Source: Marinobacter sp. B9-2 (GTDB lineage: Bacteria > Pseudomonadota > Gammaproteobacteria > Pseudomonadales > Oleiphilaceae). Taken from it: DNA of 64,000 nt. Below are positions 16,683 through 25,390 of the stretch, one piece after another. Below the pieces are notes generated by a model, which was not told the DNA's origin, made no database searches, and saw nothing but the letters and a program-made list of their open reading frames with translations. Every line of letters starts with the position of its first letter. The first letter of the stretch is position 1. A program made the position numbers and the translations under genes. The DNA lies in contig PYVH01000002.1 in the NCBI GenBank assembly GCA_003030785.1, positions 1 through 64,000 of the forward strand. The letters run 5' to 3'.

Positions 16683-18287
16683 TTATCTTTTATTAGCTAA
16701 CGACAAAATATCGTCAACGACACGAGAATAAAAAACATCTCGAATTAAGCAACCAGTGTCAAGGCTACCTTTGATTTCTGAAATTCTATTTATGTAAACA
16801 CTTCCAAGATCGTCTCCCGGAAAGATATGTTTTTTGGGCAATACATCCGAGTGGTATTTATTCTTTGAAATATAATAAAGCATGCAGACAGCTTTTTTCT
16901 TCGCGAGCGTGTTCAAGGGAGGTAAATGGCTCGCATTTTCCAGCAACTCAAAATACTCCTCCTTCAAACGTGGCTCCAATGCTATGCCGAAACCTGAATA
17001 ATAACCTTTACCTGCCGTGATAGCCGGGATACCAAAACAGCTGAACTCAAGCCCAGCGGTTCCTTGGCCTGTAACTACGCAATCTGCTAATTCTTTGATG
17101 CAGTTGGTGTTCAGGTCTGACGGTAAGATCCGAACATTATTCAATGAGTATTCTTCTACGATTTGCTCCACACCACCTCGCTCGCCCCACATATAGGAAC
17201 TGGGATGGGGTTTAACAAAACAATTTATATTGCTCACTGAATTCAAGCAAATCAATGTCTCCAAAAGAAACTGATAGTAGTCTTTGAACAATAAGCCCTC
17301 TCCAACATGCGGTGCATCAGAGAACGCGTGGGACATTACAAAGACGTTCTTGTAGCTTGAGTTCAGATCCGGATAGAGTTTTTTCAGGTCTTCAAAACTA
17401 TATTCTTTTTTATCGCGATAGGCGTTAATGACGTCAATCTGATCAACCTTTCCAGAAAACCTCTCCTCGAGATATTTCAAAGCCTCCTCATAGAAATCGT
17501 CATCGTTTATCACACGCTCAAGATCAGATTCTTTAACTTTTAGAAAATGTTCCTTTATTTTGGTTTCCGGACCATAAAACTTATATACATCGATATCTTT
17601 AAGTAGAATCGATGCGTTGACACGATTATTCATTTGACGCGCTAACAGGCCAAATTCAGCGTAAACATTGTGGCTCGTGATCAGCCAATTTGGCTGATAT
17701 TTTTTAATAACCCTTTCATTAATAATAAATATATAAAAAGCACGTAGCAAGAGTCGGTAATGCTTTCGGAATTCGAGCTTATCCACCGTGTAGGAGTTCG
17801 GACGAAATCGAATAAGGGTATCGTACATCAGGTCCCCAACATGGATACCCTTGAAACGATACTCAACCAGTTTTTCTCCAGACCTGACAGAACGTATTAA
17901 CTTAAACGCCAACCATGCTGCCGGTATCACAACGAACGGATTAAGGTAATTACGCCACCAAAGAACAAAATGATTAATCCCAAAAGCTCTGTAAAATGGG
18001 ATAACTCGGCTAGCACTCTCCTTCATCCCTCTCACGAGAACGATTGCCTCCTCGCCGGTAACTTCCTGAACAGCTTTGGCCATTCTGGCCTTGTCCATAA
18101 TGCTAGCGGGACACTCCACAAAACCCTCAACAATCACTCGAATAGCAGTATGGGTGTTTTGGCGACGCCCGGAACGATCTTCTTCGGATTCCCAGAATTG
18201 TTTTATTTCCTTGAAAAGATCACGTTCAACATCACTGAGTTTGTAGCGCTTAAACTGACGGAGGACTGACAGGAGCTTGCCGAGCAT
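16683..18287 (-). CDS. Capsule/surface-carbohydrate GT-B-like protein, specificity unknown
   Basis: I do not recognise a named gene. The 534 residues look like the family of surface carbohydrate biosynthesis proteins related to KpsS/KpsC and CDP-glycerol glycerophosphotransferases. Support comes from the C-terminal NCFVKPHPSSYMWGERGG (near residue 355) followed by ADCVVTGQGTAGLEFSCFGIPAITAGKGYYSG (near 404), a typical GT-B donor-binding arrangement. The N-terminal part (residues 1-190) has a hydrophobic patch FVVIPAAWLAFKL but no signal peptide. It stands alone with 348 nt downstream and 44 nt upstream, inside the low-GC block between wzy and wzx. A role in adding or modifying a sugar or a phosphodiester is plausible but unproven. 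Confidence 0.65.
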   Translation of the reverse strand: MLGKLLSVLRQFKRYKLSDVERDLFKEIKQFWESEEDRSGRRQNTHTAIRVIVEGFVECPASIMDKARMAKAVQEVTGEEAIVLVRGMKESASRVIPFYRAFGINHFVLWWRNYLNPFVVIPAAWLAFKLIRSVRSGEKLVEYRFKGIHVGDLMYDTLIRFRPNSYTVDKLEFRKHYRLLLRAFYIFIINERVIKKYQPNWLITSHNVYAEFGLLARQMNNRVNASILLKDIDVYKFYGPETKIKEHFLKVKESDLERVINDDDFYEEALKYLEERFSGKVDQIDVINAYRDKKEYSFEDLKKLYPDLNSSYKNVFVMSHAFSDAPHVGEGLLFKDYYQFLLETLICLNSVSNINCFVKPHPSSYMWGERGGVEQIVEEYSLNNVRILPSDLNTNCIKELADCVVTGQGTAGLEFSCFGIPAITAGKGYYSGFGIALEPRLKEEYFELLENASHLPPLNTLAKKKAVCMLYYISKNKYHSDVLPKKHIFPGDDLGSVYINRISEIKGSLDTGCLIRDVFYSRVVDDILSLANKR

Positions 18288-18331
18288 TCAACACCCTTAT
18301 GCTGATTATTACTAGCTTTATCTTAAGCCAA

Positions 18332-19579
18332 CTATGAAAATTGCCTGGAGCTGGCCTTGTAAAACCCCAACTTCCAGAGCATCAAAAAACTCATGCTTAA
18401 TAATATCGACACTGGCACGACGTAAATGCTGTTTTGAGCATCGATTAAGCCTACAGCTCCTACAAATAGTAATAGACTTAAGGCGTTACCAGCTATATTT
18501 GACTTGTCTTTACCCTGTGCGTAGAGCCCATAGTGGAAAATATTACCAATACCCTGGACAGCAATCGCCGCCAGCAATATATAGAAGATATTTCGATAAG
18601 ACAGATATATTTCTTTATCGATAAAATCCAACAACGGGCCGAGTGCTATTGTTGCTGAGACACAAAATCCCAGAGATACCACTAGCGTATTGCGAGTCAT
18701 ACTTTGTAACACGCGTTCAAAACTTTTCCGATCATTCTGGTTGTGCGCGTGTATCAGTGAGGGGTAAAAGTAGGAGAACACGCCAGCGTCCAGGAATGCC
18801 ATCAATGCTGAGGCTAGCGAAATGAAAAGAACGTAAGCGCCCAGTACTTCGCTTCCGGCGAACCAGTCGATGTAATAACGATCAAGGGTGAACACTCCCC
18901 GCAAGCAAACTGTGGACACCAATATAGGAAGGGCGATCGGTAATCCCTTTTTTAGCCAGCTCCAGTCAGTGCGAGAGCTCCACCCTCCGATGTTTTCACG
19001 TACAATTACCACAATGCCAACAGCCAACGCACATACATTCCCCAAAAGCCACGCAGCAAACACGTAGTTCAGCTGCCGGGTTTCTTCATAAGCGAACATC
19101 CAGACAGTGATTACGGCGGCCCACAGACCTTGCCTGAAGAAAAGCGCCATTGTTGCAGCGAACTGGTGCGATATGGCGATGAGCAGTCTCATTAACTCCT
19201 GGTTGATATGCTCAAGAATAAGCAGAACAAAAAACCAAGGCGCCATGTGCCAGTCAAGAAAACCATAAGAGAATAGAAGTAATAACAAAGGCAGAAAAAA
19301 GAGATAGAGTATTCCGTGGAGCGCACCTTGGCTTTTTAGCAGTTTTCCCCATTCGTTTTCGTTGCGTTTCAAAATCTGTCTTGTTGTATAGGCGTAAAAA
19401 TCCAGTCCCAGGATAAATACTGTGTAAGCGATAGTTGCAGCGAACAACCCGTATACCCCAAGCTCGGTGGGACTGAGGTAAGCCGCGAGAAAAAATATGA
19501 GTAGAAACTTACTGAGGAGGGTAATGCCTCGCAAGCCCATATTCGCAAAGCGAAAAAATGGGGGACTAATTTTCTTCAT
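18332..19579 (-). CDS. wzx: Wzx-like repeat-unit flippase
   Basis: Inner-membrane protein of 415 residues with about twelve hydrophobic segments, resembling the MATE/Wzx group that flips undecaprenyl-linked repeat units to the periplasm. The start KKISPPFFRFANMGLRGITLLSKFLLIFFLAAYLSPTELGVYGLF is the classic Wzx N-terminus (GLR..TL..FLL..YLSP.E.G.YGL). The later segment YVLFISLASALMAFLDAGVFSYFYPSL (around residue 245) is also family-like. It is the only flippase candidate in the locus. A+T-rich like wzy, as expected for serotype-specific genes. Confidence 0.85.
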   Translation of the reverse strand: MKKISPPFFRFANMGLRGITLLSKFLLIFFLAAYLSPTELGVYGLFAATIAYTVFILGLDFYAYTTRQILKRNENEWGKLLKSQGALHGILYLFFLPLLLLLFSYGFLDWHMAPWFFVLLILEHINQELMRLLIAISHQFAATMALFFRQGLWAAVITVWMFAYEETRQLNYVFAAWLLGNVCALAVGIVVIVRENIGGWSSRTDWSWLKKGLPIALPILVSTVCLRGVFTLDRYYIDWFAGSEVLGAYVLFISLASALMAFLDAGVFSYFYPSLIHAHNQNDRKSFERVLQSMTRNTLVVSLGFCVSATIALGPLLDFIDKEIYLSYRNIFYILLAAIAVQGIGNIFHYGLYAQGKDKSNIAGNALSLLLFVGAVGLIDAQNSIYVVPVSILLSMSFLMLWKLGFYKASSRQFS

Positions 19580-19663
19580 TGGGGCCTGCCACGAATTACC
19601 TAACTAAACACGGTTTAGTTGGGTTGAAAATTTGTTGATGTGCATATTTTTCAATATAACGAT

Positions 19664-20362
19664 TCAGTTCCTCTGAAGCAGGCGGTCGCATATGCTGAAA
19701 TCAACTTTTTCGTCAATATCTAGTGAGCGCTCCCTTGGCATCACACAAGCCCGCAGGTTGTCAGTAAACAGGTTTCCCTGTTGCCGCAGCGTCTTAACAC
19801 AGGCAACGTAAACCGCTCCATTCAAGCGGTATTCCTTTTGGTAGCCTTGTGAGCGTTCACCCGATAAGTCCAGGCCCTGTAGCTGCCCATTCGCGCCAAT
19901 GGTGCCAATCCAGGCCGTCGGGTGATCAACTTCACAAACGGTGACTACCGTGTCCGCGCTGCCACTTTCCTCATACTTACGAACAGCAGCAAGTATGTCT
20001 TCAGATGTTCTAAGGGGAGATGTAGGCTGAAGGAGTATTAGGGTTTTCGGGTCATGCCCGGCTTGATGCTCGGCATTTAAAGCGTCCAGCAGGGCATCTG
20101 TTGTCGAGGCATGGTCGCTCGCCAAGTCCGCCGGCCGCTTGTGGACAATCAAGCCGTTATTAGTGTAACGCCTTGCGATGGCCAGTATCTCCTCATCGTC
20201 ACTGGTCACCATAATGCGGGCAGCTAAACCTGTTGCTAGCGCCGCGTCTATAGTCCAGCAAATAAGCGGCTTTCCCGCTAGTGGCAAAACATTTTTGCGG
20301 GGCAGGCGCTTGCTACCACCGCGGGCTGGAATAACGATGAACCTTTCTTCGCGTTCAGTCAT
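19664..20362 (-). CDS. CMP-nonulosonate cytidylyltransferase (LegF/NeuA-like)
   Basis: This 232-residue enzyme activates a nonulosonic acid with CTP. N-terminal signature IVIPARGGSKRLPRKNVLPLAGKPLI (residues 9-34) is the nucleotide-binding loop of acylneuraminate cytidylyltransferases; LLQPTSPLRTSEDI and the RLNGAVYVA segment follow. Because the neighbours are LegB, LegC and LegH-like, the substrate is more likely legionaminic acid or a relative than neuraminic acid. It overlaps the ptmE-like gene by 8 nt. Last gene of the nonulosonate block. Confidence 0.88.
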   Translation of the reverse strand: MTEREERFIVIPARGGSKRLPRKNVLPLAGKPLICWTIDAALATGLAARIMVTSDDEEILAIARRYTNNGLIVHKRPADLASDHASTTDALLDALNAEHQAGHDPKTLILLQPTSPLRTSEDILAAVRKYEESGSADTVVTVCEVDHPTAWIGTIGANGQLQGLDLSGERSQGYQKEYRLNGAVYVACVKTLRQQGNLFTDNLRACVMPRERSLDIDEKVDFSICDRLLQRN

Positions 20363-21410
20363 TCAGGAGGCCTTCAACTTCTGCCTGAGCTTTATGGAAG
20401 TCATCCATGCGACCGATATCTAGCCAGTATTCATGTACAGGGAACATGTTCACCTCTCGGCCCTGCTCAATCTGTTTTTCCAGTAACGATGGCATATCAA
20501 TCCGAGTGCCGGGCTTAACGCTTTTTACGAGTTTCGGCGAAAGCAGGTAGATTCCAGCATTTACAAAAAATCTTTGTATGGGCTTTTCAACCATGGACTC
20601 AATGCGGGTTCCGTCACTTGTTATTACACCATAGGGCACCTGATGCTCGTATTCCCGCACGCACATGGTGGCAACACCATCATGGGCTCGGTGGAACTCC
20701 AGAAAACTTTGAAAATTGAGCGAAGTAAGTAGATCGGCGTTCATCATGAACATCGGCTGGTCTATTTCATCATGAGGTAAAAGACCGAGAGCACCGCCCG
20801 TTCCAAGAGGTTCCTCTTCGTGAACATATTCTATACTGACGCCCCATTTCTTTCCCTCTCCGAAATAGTCGCGTATTACCTCAGGCATGTAGTGGGTCGA
20901 AATGTAAAAGCGGTGAAAACCCGCTTCGACAAAATTGACCAGAATTTGCTCAAGAATCGGCTTGTCGCCCACTTTCAGCATTGGCTTCGGACAGTTGTTG
21001 GTAAGAGGTCGGAGTCGGGTACCAAAACCGCCGGCCATCAGGAACACAGGATTATCGTAGCGGTGTTTGTTCAGCAGATCGTGAAGGCTGGCAAGGCCGA
21101 CCAGCTTTCCTTCTTGATCCACCAGGGGTAACTGAAGTAATTCGTGATCTTCCATCAATGCGAGAATACGGCTTTCTGTCCACGACTGCTCCGCGGTTTT
21201 GGGTTGGCCATTCATCACCTGATTGACTGGCGTTTCCATCGGCAGGTGTTTTAGAAGCGCCCGGCGCACATCGCCATCTGTTACAGTTCCAAGTAACTTG
21301 TCACCCCCATCGACAACCAGTGCGATACGCAGGGCAGCTTTATCCAGAACCTCAATGGCCTGTTCCAGTGTTACGTTGCTATTTACTAGGGCTTTACGCC
21401 AGGGCTTCAT
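20355..21410 (-). CDS. ptmE: CBS-domain nucleotidyltransferase (PtmE-like)
   Basis: Two CBS domains (residues about 8-60 and 68-118) are fused to a sugar-1-phosphate nucleotidyltransferase (121-351) with NPVFLMAGGFGTRLRPLTNNCPKPML, QPMFMMNADLLTSLNF and VEKPIQRFFVNAGIYLLSP. This architecture is PtmE, which in Campylobacter makes GDP-glucosamine for the legionaminic acid route. Its presence suggests that the pathway uses GDP- rather than UDP-linked intermediates, though the base specificity cannot be read. No ptmA, ptmF or pgmL is visible in the window. It lies 15 nt after neuC and overlaps the next gene. Confidence 0.82.
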   Translation of the reverse strand: MKPWRKALVNSNVTLEQAIEVLDKAALRIALVVDGGDKLLGTVTDGDVRRALLKHLPMETPVNQVMNGQPKTAEQSWTESRILALMEDHELLQLPLVDQEGKLVGLASLHDLLNKHRYDNPVFLMAGGFGTRLRPLTNNCPKPMLKVGDKPILEQILVNFVEAGFHRFYISTHYMPEVIRDYFGEGKKWGVSIEYVHEEEPLGTGGALGLLPHDEIDQPMFMMNADLLTSLNFQSFLEFHRAHDGVATMCVREYEHQVPYGVITSDGTRIESMVEKPIQRFFVNAGIYLLSPKLVKSVKPGTRIDMPSLLEKQIEQGREVNMFPVHEYWLDIGRMDDFHKAQAEVEGLLND

Positions 21411-21425
21411 GGATTGCTCCGGGGT

Positions 21426-22601
21426 TCAAGAGAAGTCATTAACTGACAGGTTGTAAAACGCTTTCTTGCGAATGTTTTCCAGTGGGTACTCCGCAAGCAC
21501 CTTGACGATCGCTTCACTGGCACCGCCGTTGCCGTAAGGATTGGAAACAGAGCCAAGACTGGCCTGAAAGTCGGCCGAGTAGAGTGTTTCAAGCGCCGCC
21601 TGAATTGCCGAAATGCTCGGCTCACAATCTATCACGCTGCTCGCTTTCAGCCGGCCTTTCTGGCGATCGCCGATATTCACGGTGCCAATTCTGAAGGACG
21701 GCGCTTCTGCAAGGCCACTGGAGGAGTTGCCAACCACCCCGTCTATCTGTCCCAGGCAGGAGAAGTATCGGAGCTGGCCCAGTGAGGTATACACTTTGGC
21801 ATTAGGGTGCCCTCGAGCGAACTCCCACACCATAGCGCTCAGCTCTCGGCCCCCGGTATCGGCGTTCGGCATGGTAAAGATCAAAGTGGTATCGTCCAGG
21901 CCTTCCAATGCGCCCAACAGCTCACCCATCTGGGCGGCCGAGCTGGCGCCGCCTTCCAGGGTCACTGGATGGAAAGTCACCAACAGACTCTTTTCACCAA
22001 AGCTGAGTTCCAGCGAACGCTCCAGTTCTTCTCGGGTGAGCAACTTGATGCGTTTGATGGCATCAATGCCCATGCCGCCAAAATTGAATACCCTGTCGGG
22101 GTGTTCCCCAAGCTGAATAACCCGCTGGCGGTATTCGTCTGCGGCCACAAAATGCAGGTGAGCCATTTTGGTGATGGAATGGCGGATAGCTTCGTCAAAA
22201 GCCCCTTCGGTCGTCTCTCCACCATGCAGGTGTGCCACCGGTACACCCGCAATCATAGCGGCAGAGGTAGCGGCGAATATCTCGAAGCGATCTCCCAGCA
22301 CCACCACGATATCGGGGGCCAAGCGCTCGTACGCATCGGCAAAACCAAGCACACCAAGACCCATGGATTTGGTCACTGCCGTGTTTGTGTCCGAGCTCAG
22401 TAGCATTTCCACTCTGCCATCAATTTCAAAGCCGGCTTCTTCGATTTCTCGGTAGGTAGAGCCAAACTCCGGCGACAAGTGCATGCCCGTCGCAATTACC
22501 TGTAACTCAAGCTGCGGATGGATTTGAATCTCCCCCATCAGCCAGCGCAACAGCCCGAACTCGGCCCTGGTGCCGGTAACCACACAAACCTTGCGAGTCA
22601 T
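21426..22601 (-). CDS. neuC: Hydrolysing NDP-sugar 2-epimerase (NeuC/LegG)
   Basis: Hydrolysing 2-epimerase of 391 residues that releases an N-acetylated mannosamine-type sugar for condensation by NeuB. Motifs: VCVVTGTRAEFGLLRWLM (residues 5-22), VVVLGDRFEIFAATSAA, HLHGGETTEGAFDEAIRHSITKMAHLHF, VTFHPVTLE and NSSSGLAEAPSFRIGTVNIGDRQKGR. The last motif is the C-terminal NDP-binding region of NeuC/LegG. Start and neuB stop overlap by 4 nt (ATGA), a coupled arrangement. In the Leg pathway the product is 2,4-diacetamido-2,4,6-trideoxymannose. Confidence 0.9.
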   Translation of the reverse strand: MTRKVCVVTGTRAEFGLLRWLMGEIQIHPQLELQVIATGMHLSPEFGSTYREIEEAGFEIDGRVEMLLSSDTNTAVTKSMGLGVLGFADAYERLAPDIVVVLGDRFEIFAATSAAMIAGVPVAHLHGGETTEGAFDEAIRHSITKMAHLHFVAADEYRQRVIQLGEHPDRVFNFGGMGIDAIKRIKLLTREELERSLELSFGEKSLLVTFHPVTLEGGASSAAQMGELLGALEGLDDTTLIFTMPNADTGGRELSAMVWEFARGHPNAKVYTSLGQLRYFSCLGQIDGVVGNSSSGLAEAPSFRIGTVNIGDRQKGRLKASSVIDCEPSISAIQAALETLYSADFQASLGSVSNPYGNGGASEAIVKVLAEYPLENIRKKAFYNLSVNDFS

Positions 22602-23602
22602 AGCTCAATCAACTCGTCTTCGCTGAAATCACGGGGAGCGGTGCGACCTATGACATCATCCCACTGCATCGGGGAAATGCCTGTCCCCGGGCGCTTTGCC
22701 GTGAGATTCTCTTCACTGAACGGTTCGCCAGCCTTGATGGGGAGGGCGGCCACGAGGGACTTGCGAGCGATGGGTTTGTTCTTGAGTTCACTAGGGCTAG
22801 GTCGTTTAATGCCGTCGCCCAGCGCCTTTTCAATATTCCGGATACCCTGCACCATGGCTTTTAGTTCATCAGGCTCCAAGCTGGCCCGATGATCAGGGCC
22901 AGGTAGGGTACGGTCGAGGGTGAAGTGCTTTTCAATAACAGTTGCACCCATTGCAACAGCGGCTATGGGTACTTCAATACCCGGTGTGTGATCCGAGTAA
23001 CCCACAGCTACGCCAAACGCCTTACCAATGTTGACCATAGCGCGCAGATTAACATCCTCCATGGGCGTGGGGTATTCGGTGGTGCAGTGCAACACCGTGA
23101 TTTTGTCTCGCTGAGTACCGGCCTTCTCCACCACATCAATCGCAGCTTCGATCTCTCCCAAGTTAGCCATTCCGGAAGATAAAAGCACATGTCTACCGCG
23201 ACAAGTTAAATGACGGAGATACGGGAGATTGGTTAGTTCACCGGATGGAACCTTCACATAATCACTGATATTGAGTTTATCCAGCAGATCAATGCTAGTT
23301 GCATCGAATGCAGTAGAGAAAAAGCCGATCTTTCTTTTCCTGCACTCGTCGATGAGTTCCAGATGATCTTCTTTTGAAAGCTCTAGCTTTCGGACCATCT
23401 CGTACTGTGATTCGTCTGGATCAGTTGCTCCCTTCTGGTAGTCGGCTTTCGGAGCACTGCGTGCAATACTGCTGGAAGTAACAAATGTCTGGAACTTGAC
23501 GAGGTCGGCGCCTGCTTCGGCCGCTACAGCAACAAGCTTTTTTGCAAGTTCAATGTCTCCGTTATGATTAACACCCGCTTCAGCGATGACCAACGTCGTC
23601 AT
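22598..23602 (-). CDS. neuB: Nonulosonate (sialic/legionaminic acid) synthase
   Basis: PEP-dependent synthase of 334 residues condensing a 6-carbon N-acetyl sugar with phosphoenolpyruvate. The TIM-barrel domain starts VIAEAGVNHNGDIELAKKL and has DLVKFQTF, FFSTAFDATSIDLLDKLN, VKVPSGELTNLPYLRHL and EKHFTLDRTLPGPDHRASLEPDEL. A C-terminal antifreeze-like SAF domain (about 275-334) carries KSLVAALPIKAGEPFSEENL. Overlapping start and stop codons couple it to legH before and neuC after. Likely product is legionaminic acid given the neighbours. Confidence 0.92.
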   Translation of the reverse strand: MTTLVIAEAGVNHNGDIELAKKLVAVAAEAGADLVKFQTFVTSSSIARSAPKADYQKGATDPDESQYEMVRKLELSKEDHLELIDECRKRKIGFFSTAFDATSIDLLDKLNISDYVKVPSGELTNLPYLRHLTCRGRHVLLSSGMANLGEIEAAIDVVEKAGTQRDKITVLHCTTEYPTPMEDVNLRAMVNIGKAFGVAVGYSDHTPGIEVPIAAVAMGATVIEKHFTLDRTLPGPDHRASLEPDELKAMVQGIRNIEKALGDGIKRPSPSELKNKPIARKSLVAALPIKAGEPFSEENLTAKRPGTGISPMQWDDVIGRTAPRDFSEDELIEL

Positions 23603-24234
23603 TTGATCCTCCTTGCCGGCGCACCAACATATACCGCCTGCTCCTCGCAGTCTTTAATGACCACCGCACCAGAACCAATGGTTGTACCGGTTCCGATTAC
23701 CAGCTTTTTCTCATTCCTACCCTGATTAATCACGGCTCCGGTCCCTACCCAACATTCTCGCTCTATCCAGACATTACCTGAAATATGTGCACCCGGCGCA
23801 ATGTTTACAAAATCCTCGATGGTGGCATCGTGCCCGATGGTGGCGTTCAGATTAAATATCGAGTAGCTCCCCACAACAATATTGTTTGTGAAACGGACTC
23901 CGGCGCAAATAATTACACCTTCCCGCGCTTGGATCTGCTCAAGCTGATGTTTTCCAAAGGTCGCACTTGGGTGGATCAGGTTTACGAAGCTCAACCTACC
24001 TGAATAGCGGTTGGCAACCTTGGCTCTGATATTGTTCTCACCAATACCTAACGCATAGACAGCACCTTGGGATTGCTCTATGTCGCTTTCCAGTACAATC
24101 GGCCACACGCGAGAACCAATAGCGGCCTCCGCCTCATCTTTGGCAATCAAAAATGGTTCGTAACCTAATTCACTTGCGATATCCGCAACTTCTCTCGCGA
24201 ATCCTGATGTGCCAAATACACCTAACTTCTTCAT
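23599..24234 (-). CDS. LegH/NeuD-type sugar O/N-acetyltransferase
   Basis: This 211-residue protein has a small Rossmann-like N-terminal domain (KKLGVFGTSGFAREVADIASELGYEPFLI) and a left-handed beta-helix of hexapeptide repeats (from ATFGKHQLEQIQ to GTTIGSGAVVIKDC), the PglD/NeuD architecture. In the legionaminic route the equivalent enzyme (LegH) acetylates the C4 amine left by LegC. The position directly between legC and neuB supports that. It overlaps neuB by 4 nt and follows legC by 3 nt. Confidence 0.87.
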   Translation of the reverse strand: MKKLGVFGTSGFAREVADIASELGYEPFLIAKDEAEAAIGSRVWPIVLESDIEQSQGAVYALGIGENNIRAKVANRYSGRLSFVNLIHPSATFGKHQLEQIQAREGVIICAGVRFTNNIVVGSYSIFNLNATIGHDATIEDFVNIAPGAHISGNVWIERECWVGTGAVINQGRNEKKLVIGTGTTIGSGAVVIKDCEEQAVYVGAPARRIK

Positions 24235-24237
24235 AAC

Positions 24238-25383
24238 TTATCCCTTTAAAACCACACTACTCGGCAAATTAACCACCCGAGCTTCCAACCACTCCGCATT
24301 ACGCAGGTTGCCACGGCGACAGCTCTGATACATGTCCAGATGGTTCATCAAAGCCCAAATGGGCCGTGTCATCACCCCGTCCTGATTGGTTTTTTTCAGC
24401 AATTCGTCTCTTTGGGCTTTGTTCTCACAAATAACGGCATTCAGCCAGTAATTGGAGCGGCAATCTTCGGGTTCCTTCACGAATTCCAAGCTTGAGCCTG
24501 TTAAAACGTCTTCATAAGCAGCAGCTAGCGCCCGCTTGGCCTCAATGAAGGCGTCCAGCTGCTCAAGCTGGGCGCATCCTAATGCTGCGTTCAGGTTGGG
24601 CAACCGGTAGTTATAGCCCAGCTCGTCGTGAATGTACTCGTAGGTATGAGGCTTTTTGGCGGTTGTCGTCAGGTGCTTGGCGCGAGCGGCCAACGCCTCA
24701 CCGGCCAGAATCATGCCTCCGCCTCCGGTGGTCATAATTTTGTTGCCGTTAAAGCTGAGCGTGCCTAGCGCACCGAAGGTTCCTGTGTGTTTGCCCTTGT
24801 AAAAGCTGCCCAGAGACTCGGCAGCATCTTCCACCAGAGAAATGTTCCAGCGATGACTCACGGATACCAAGGTATCCAGGTCGGCAGGGTGTCCGAAGGT
24901 GTGCATGGGCACGCACGCCCGAATCACTCTGTCATCAGCCCGGGTACGGCACAAGCCTTCTGCATCCAATTCGGCATGTTCTTCCAGCCAGGCTTCAAAG
25001 GCCTCGCCAGATAACCCCAAGGTTTCCCTGTCTACATCGATAAATACCGGTTCAGCACTACAGTAAGCGATGGCGTTGCAGGTGGCTACAAAGGTGAGTG
25101 GCTGTGTGATCACCAGATCCCCCGCCTCTACTCCGGCAAGCTTCAGAGCGATATGTAAAGCAGCCGTTCCGTTTACAGTAGCAACAGCCTTTTCCGAGCC
25201 AGTGTAAGCGGCCATGTCCTCTTCGAACCGGTCCACATAAGTTCCCACACTGGAAACAAAGGTCGACTCTATCGTATCCGCCACGTATTCCTTTTCACGG
25301 CCCGGGAAGACTGGCGCGTGTAACGGAATAAACTCCTTGGTGCCAAAATATTCCCGGACAAACTGAATCAGTTGGTCGCTCAA
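24238..25383 (-). CDS. legC: PLP-dependent 4-aminotransferase (LegC)
   Basis: DegT/DnrJ/EryC1-type aminotransferase that adds the C4 amino group to the 4-keto sugar from LegB. Motifs: FIPLHAPVFPGREKEYVADTI, TVNGTAALHIAL, EDAAESLGSFYKGKHTGTFG and the PLP-lysine loop LSFNGNKIMTTGGGGMIL. The C-terminal YWLNAVI segment matches the family. I place the start at TTG 25383 (LSDQLIQFV), just after the legB stop with GAGG five bases upstream, giving 382 residues; a longer frame inside legB begins at another TTG but looks unlike the family. Confidence 0.88.
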   Translation of the reverse strand: MSDQLIQFVREYFGTKEFIPLHAPVFPGREKEYVADTIESTFVSSVGTYVDRFEEDMAAYTGSEKAVATVNGTAALHIALKLAGVEAGDLVITQPLTFVATCNAIAYCSAEPVFIDVDRETLGLSGEAFEAWLEEHAELDAEGLCRTRADDRVIRACVPMHTFGHPADLDTLVSVSHRWNISLVEDAAESLGSFYKGKHTGTFGALGTLSFNGNKIMTTGGGGMILAGEALAARAKHLTTTAKKPHTYEYIHDELGYNYRLPNLNAALGCAQLEQLDAFIEAKRALAAAYEDVLTGSSLEFVKEPEDCRSNYWLNAVICENKAQRDELLKKTNQDGVMTRPIWALMNHLDMYQSCRRGNLRNAEWLEARVVNLPSSVVLKG

Positions 25384-25390
25384 AGTTGCC

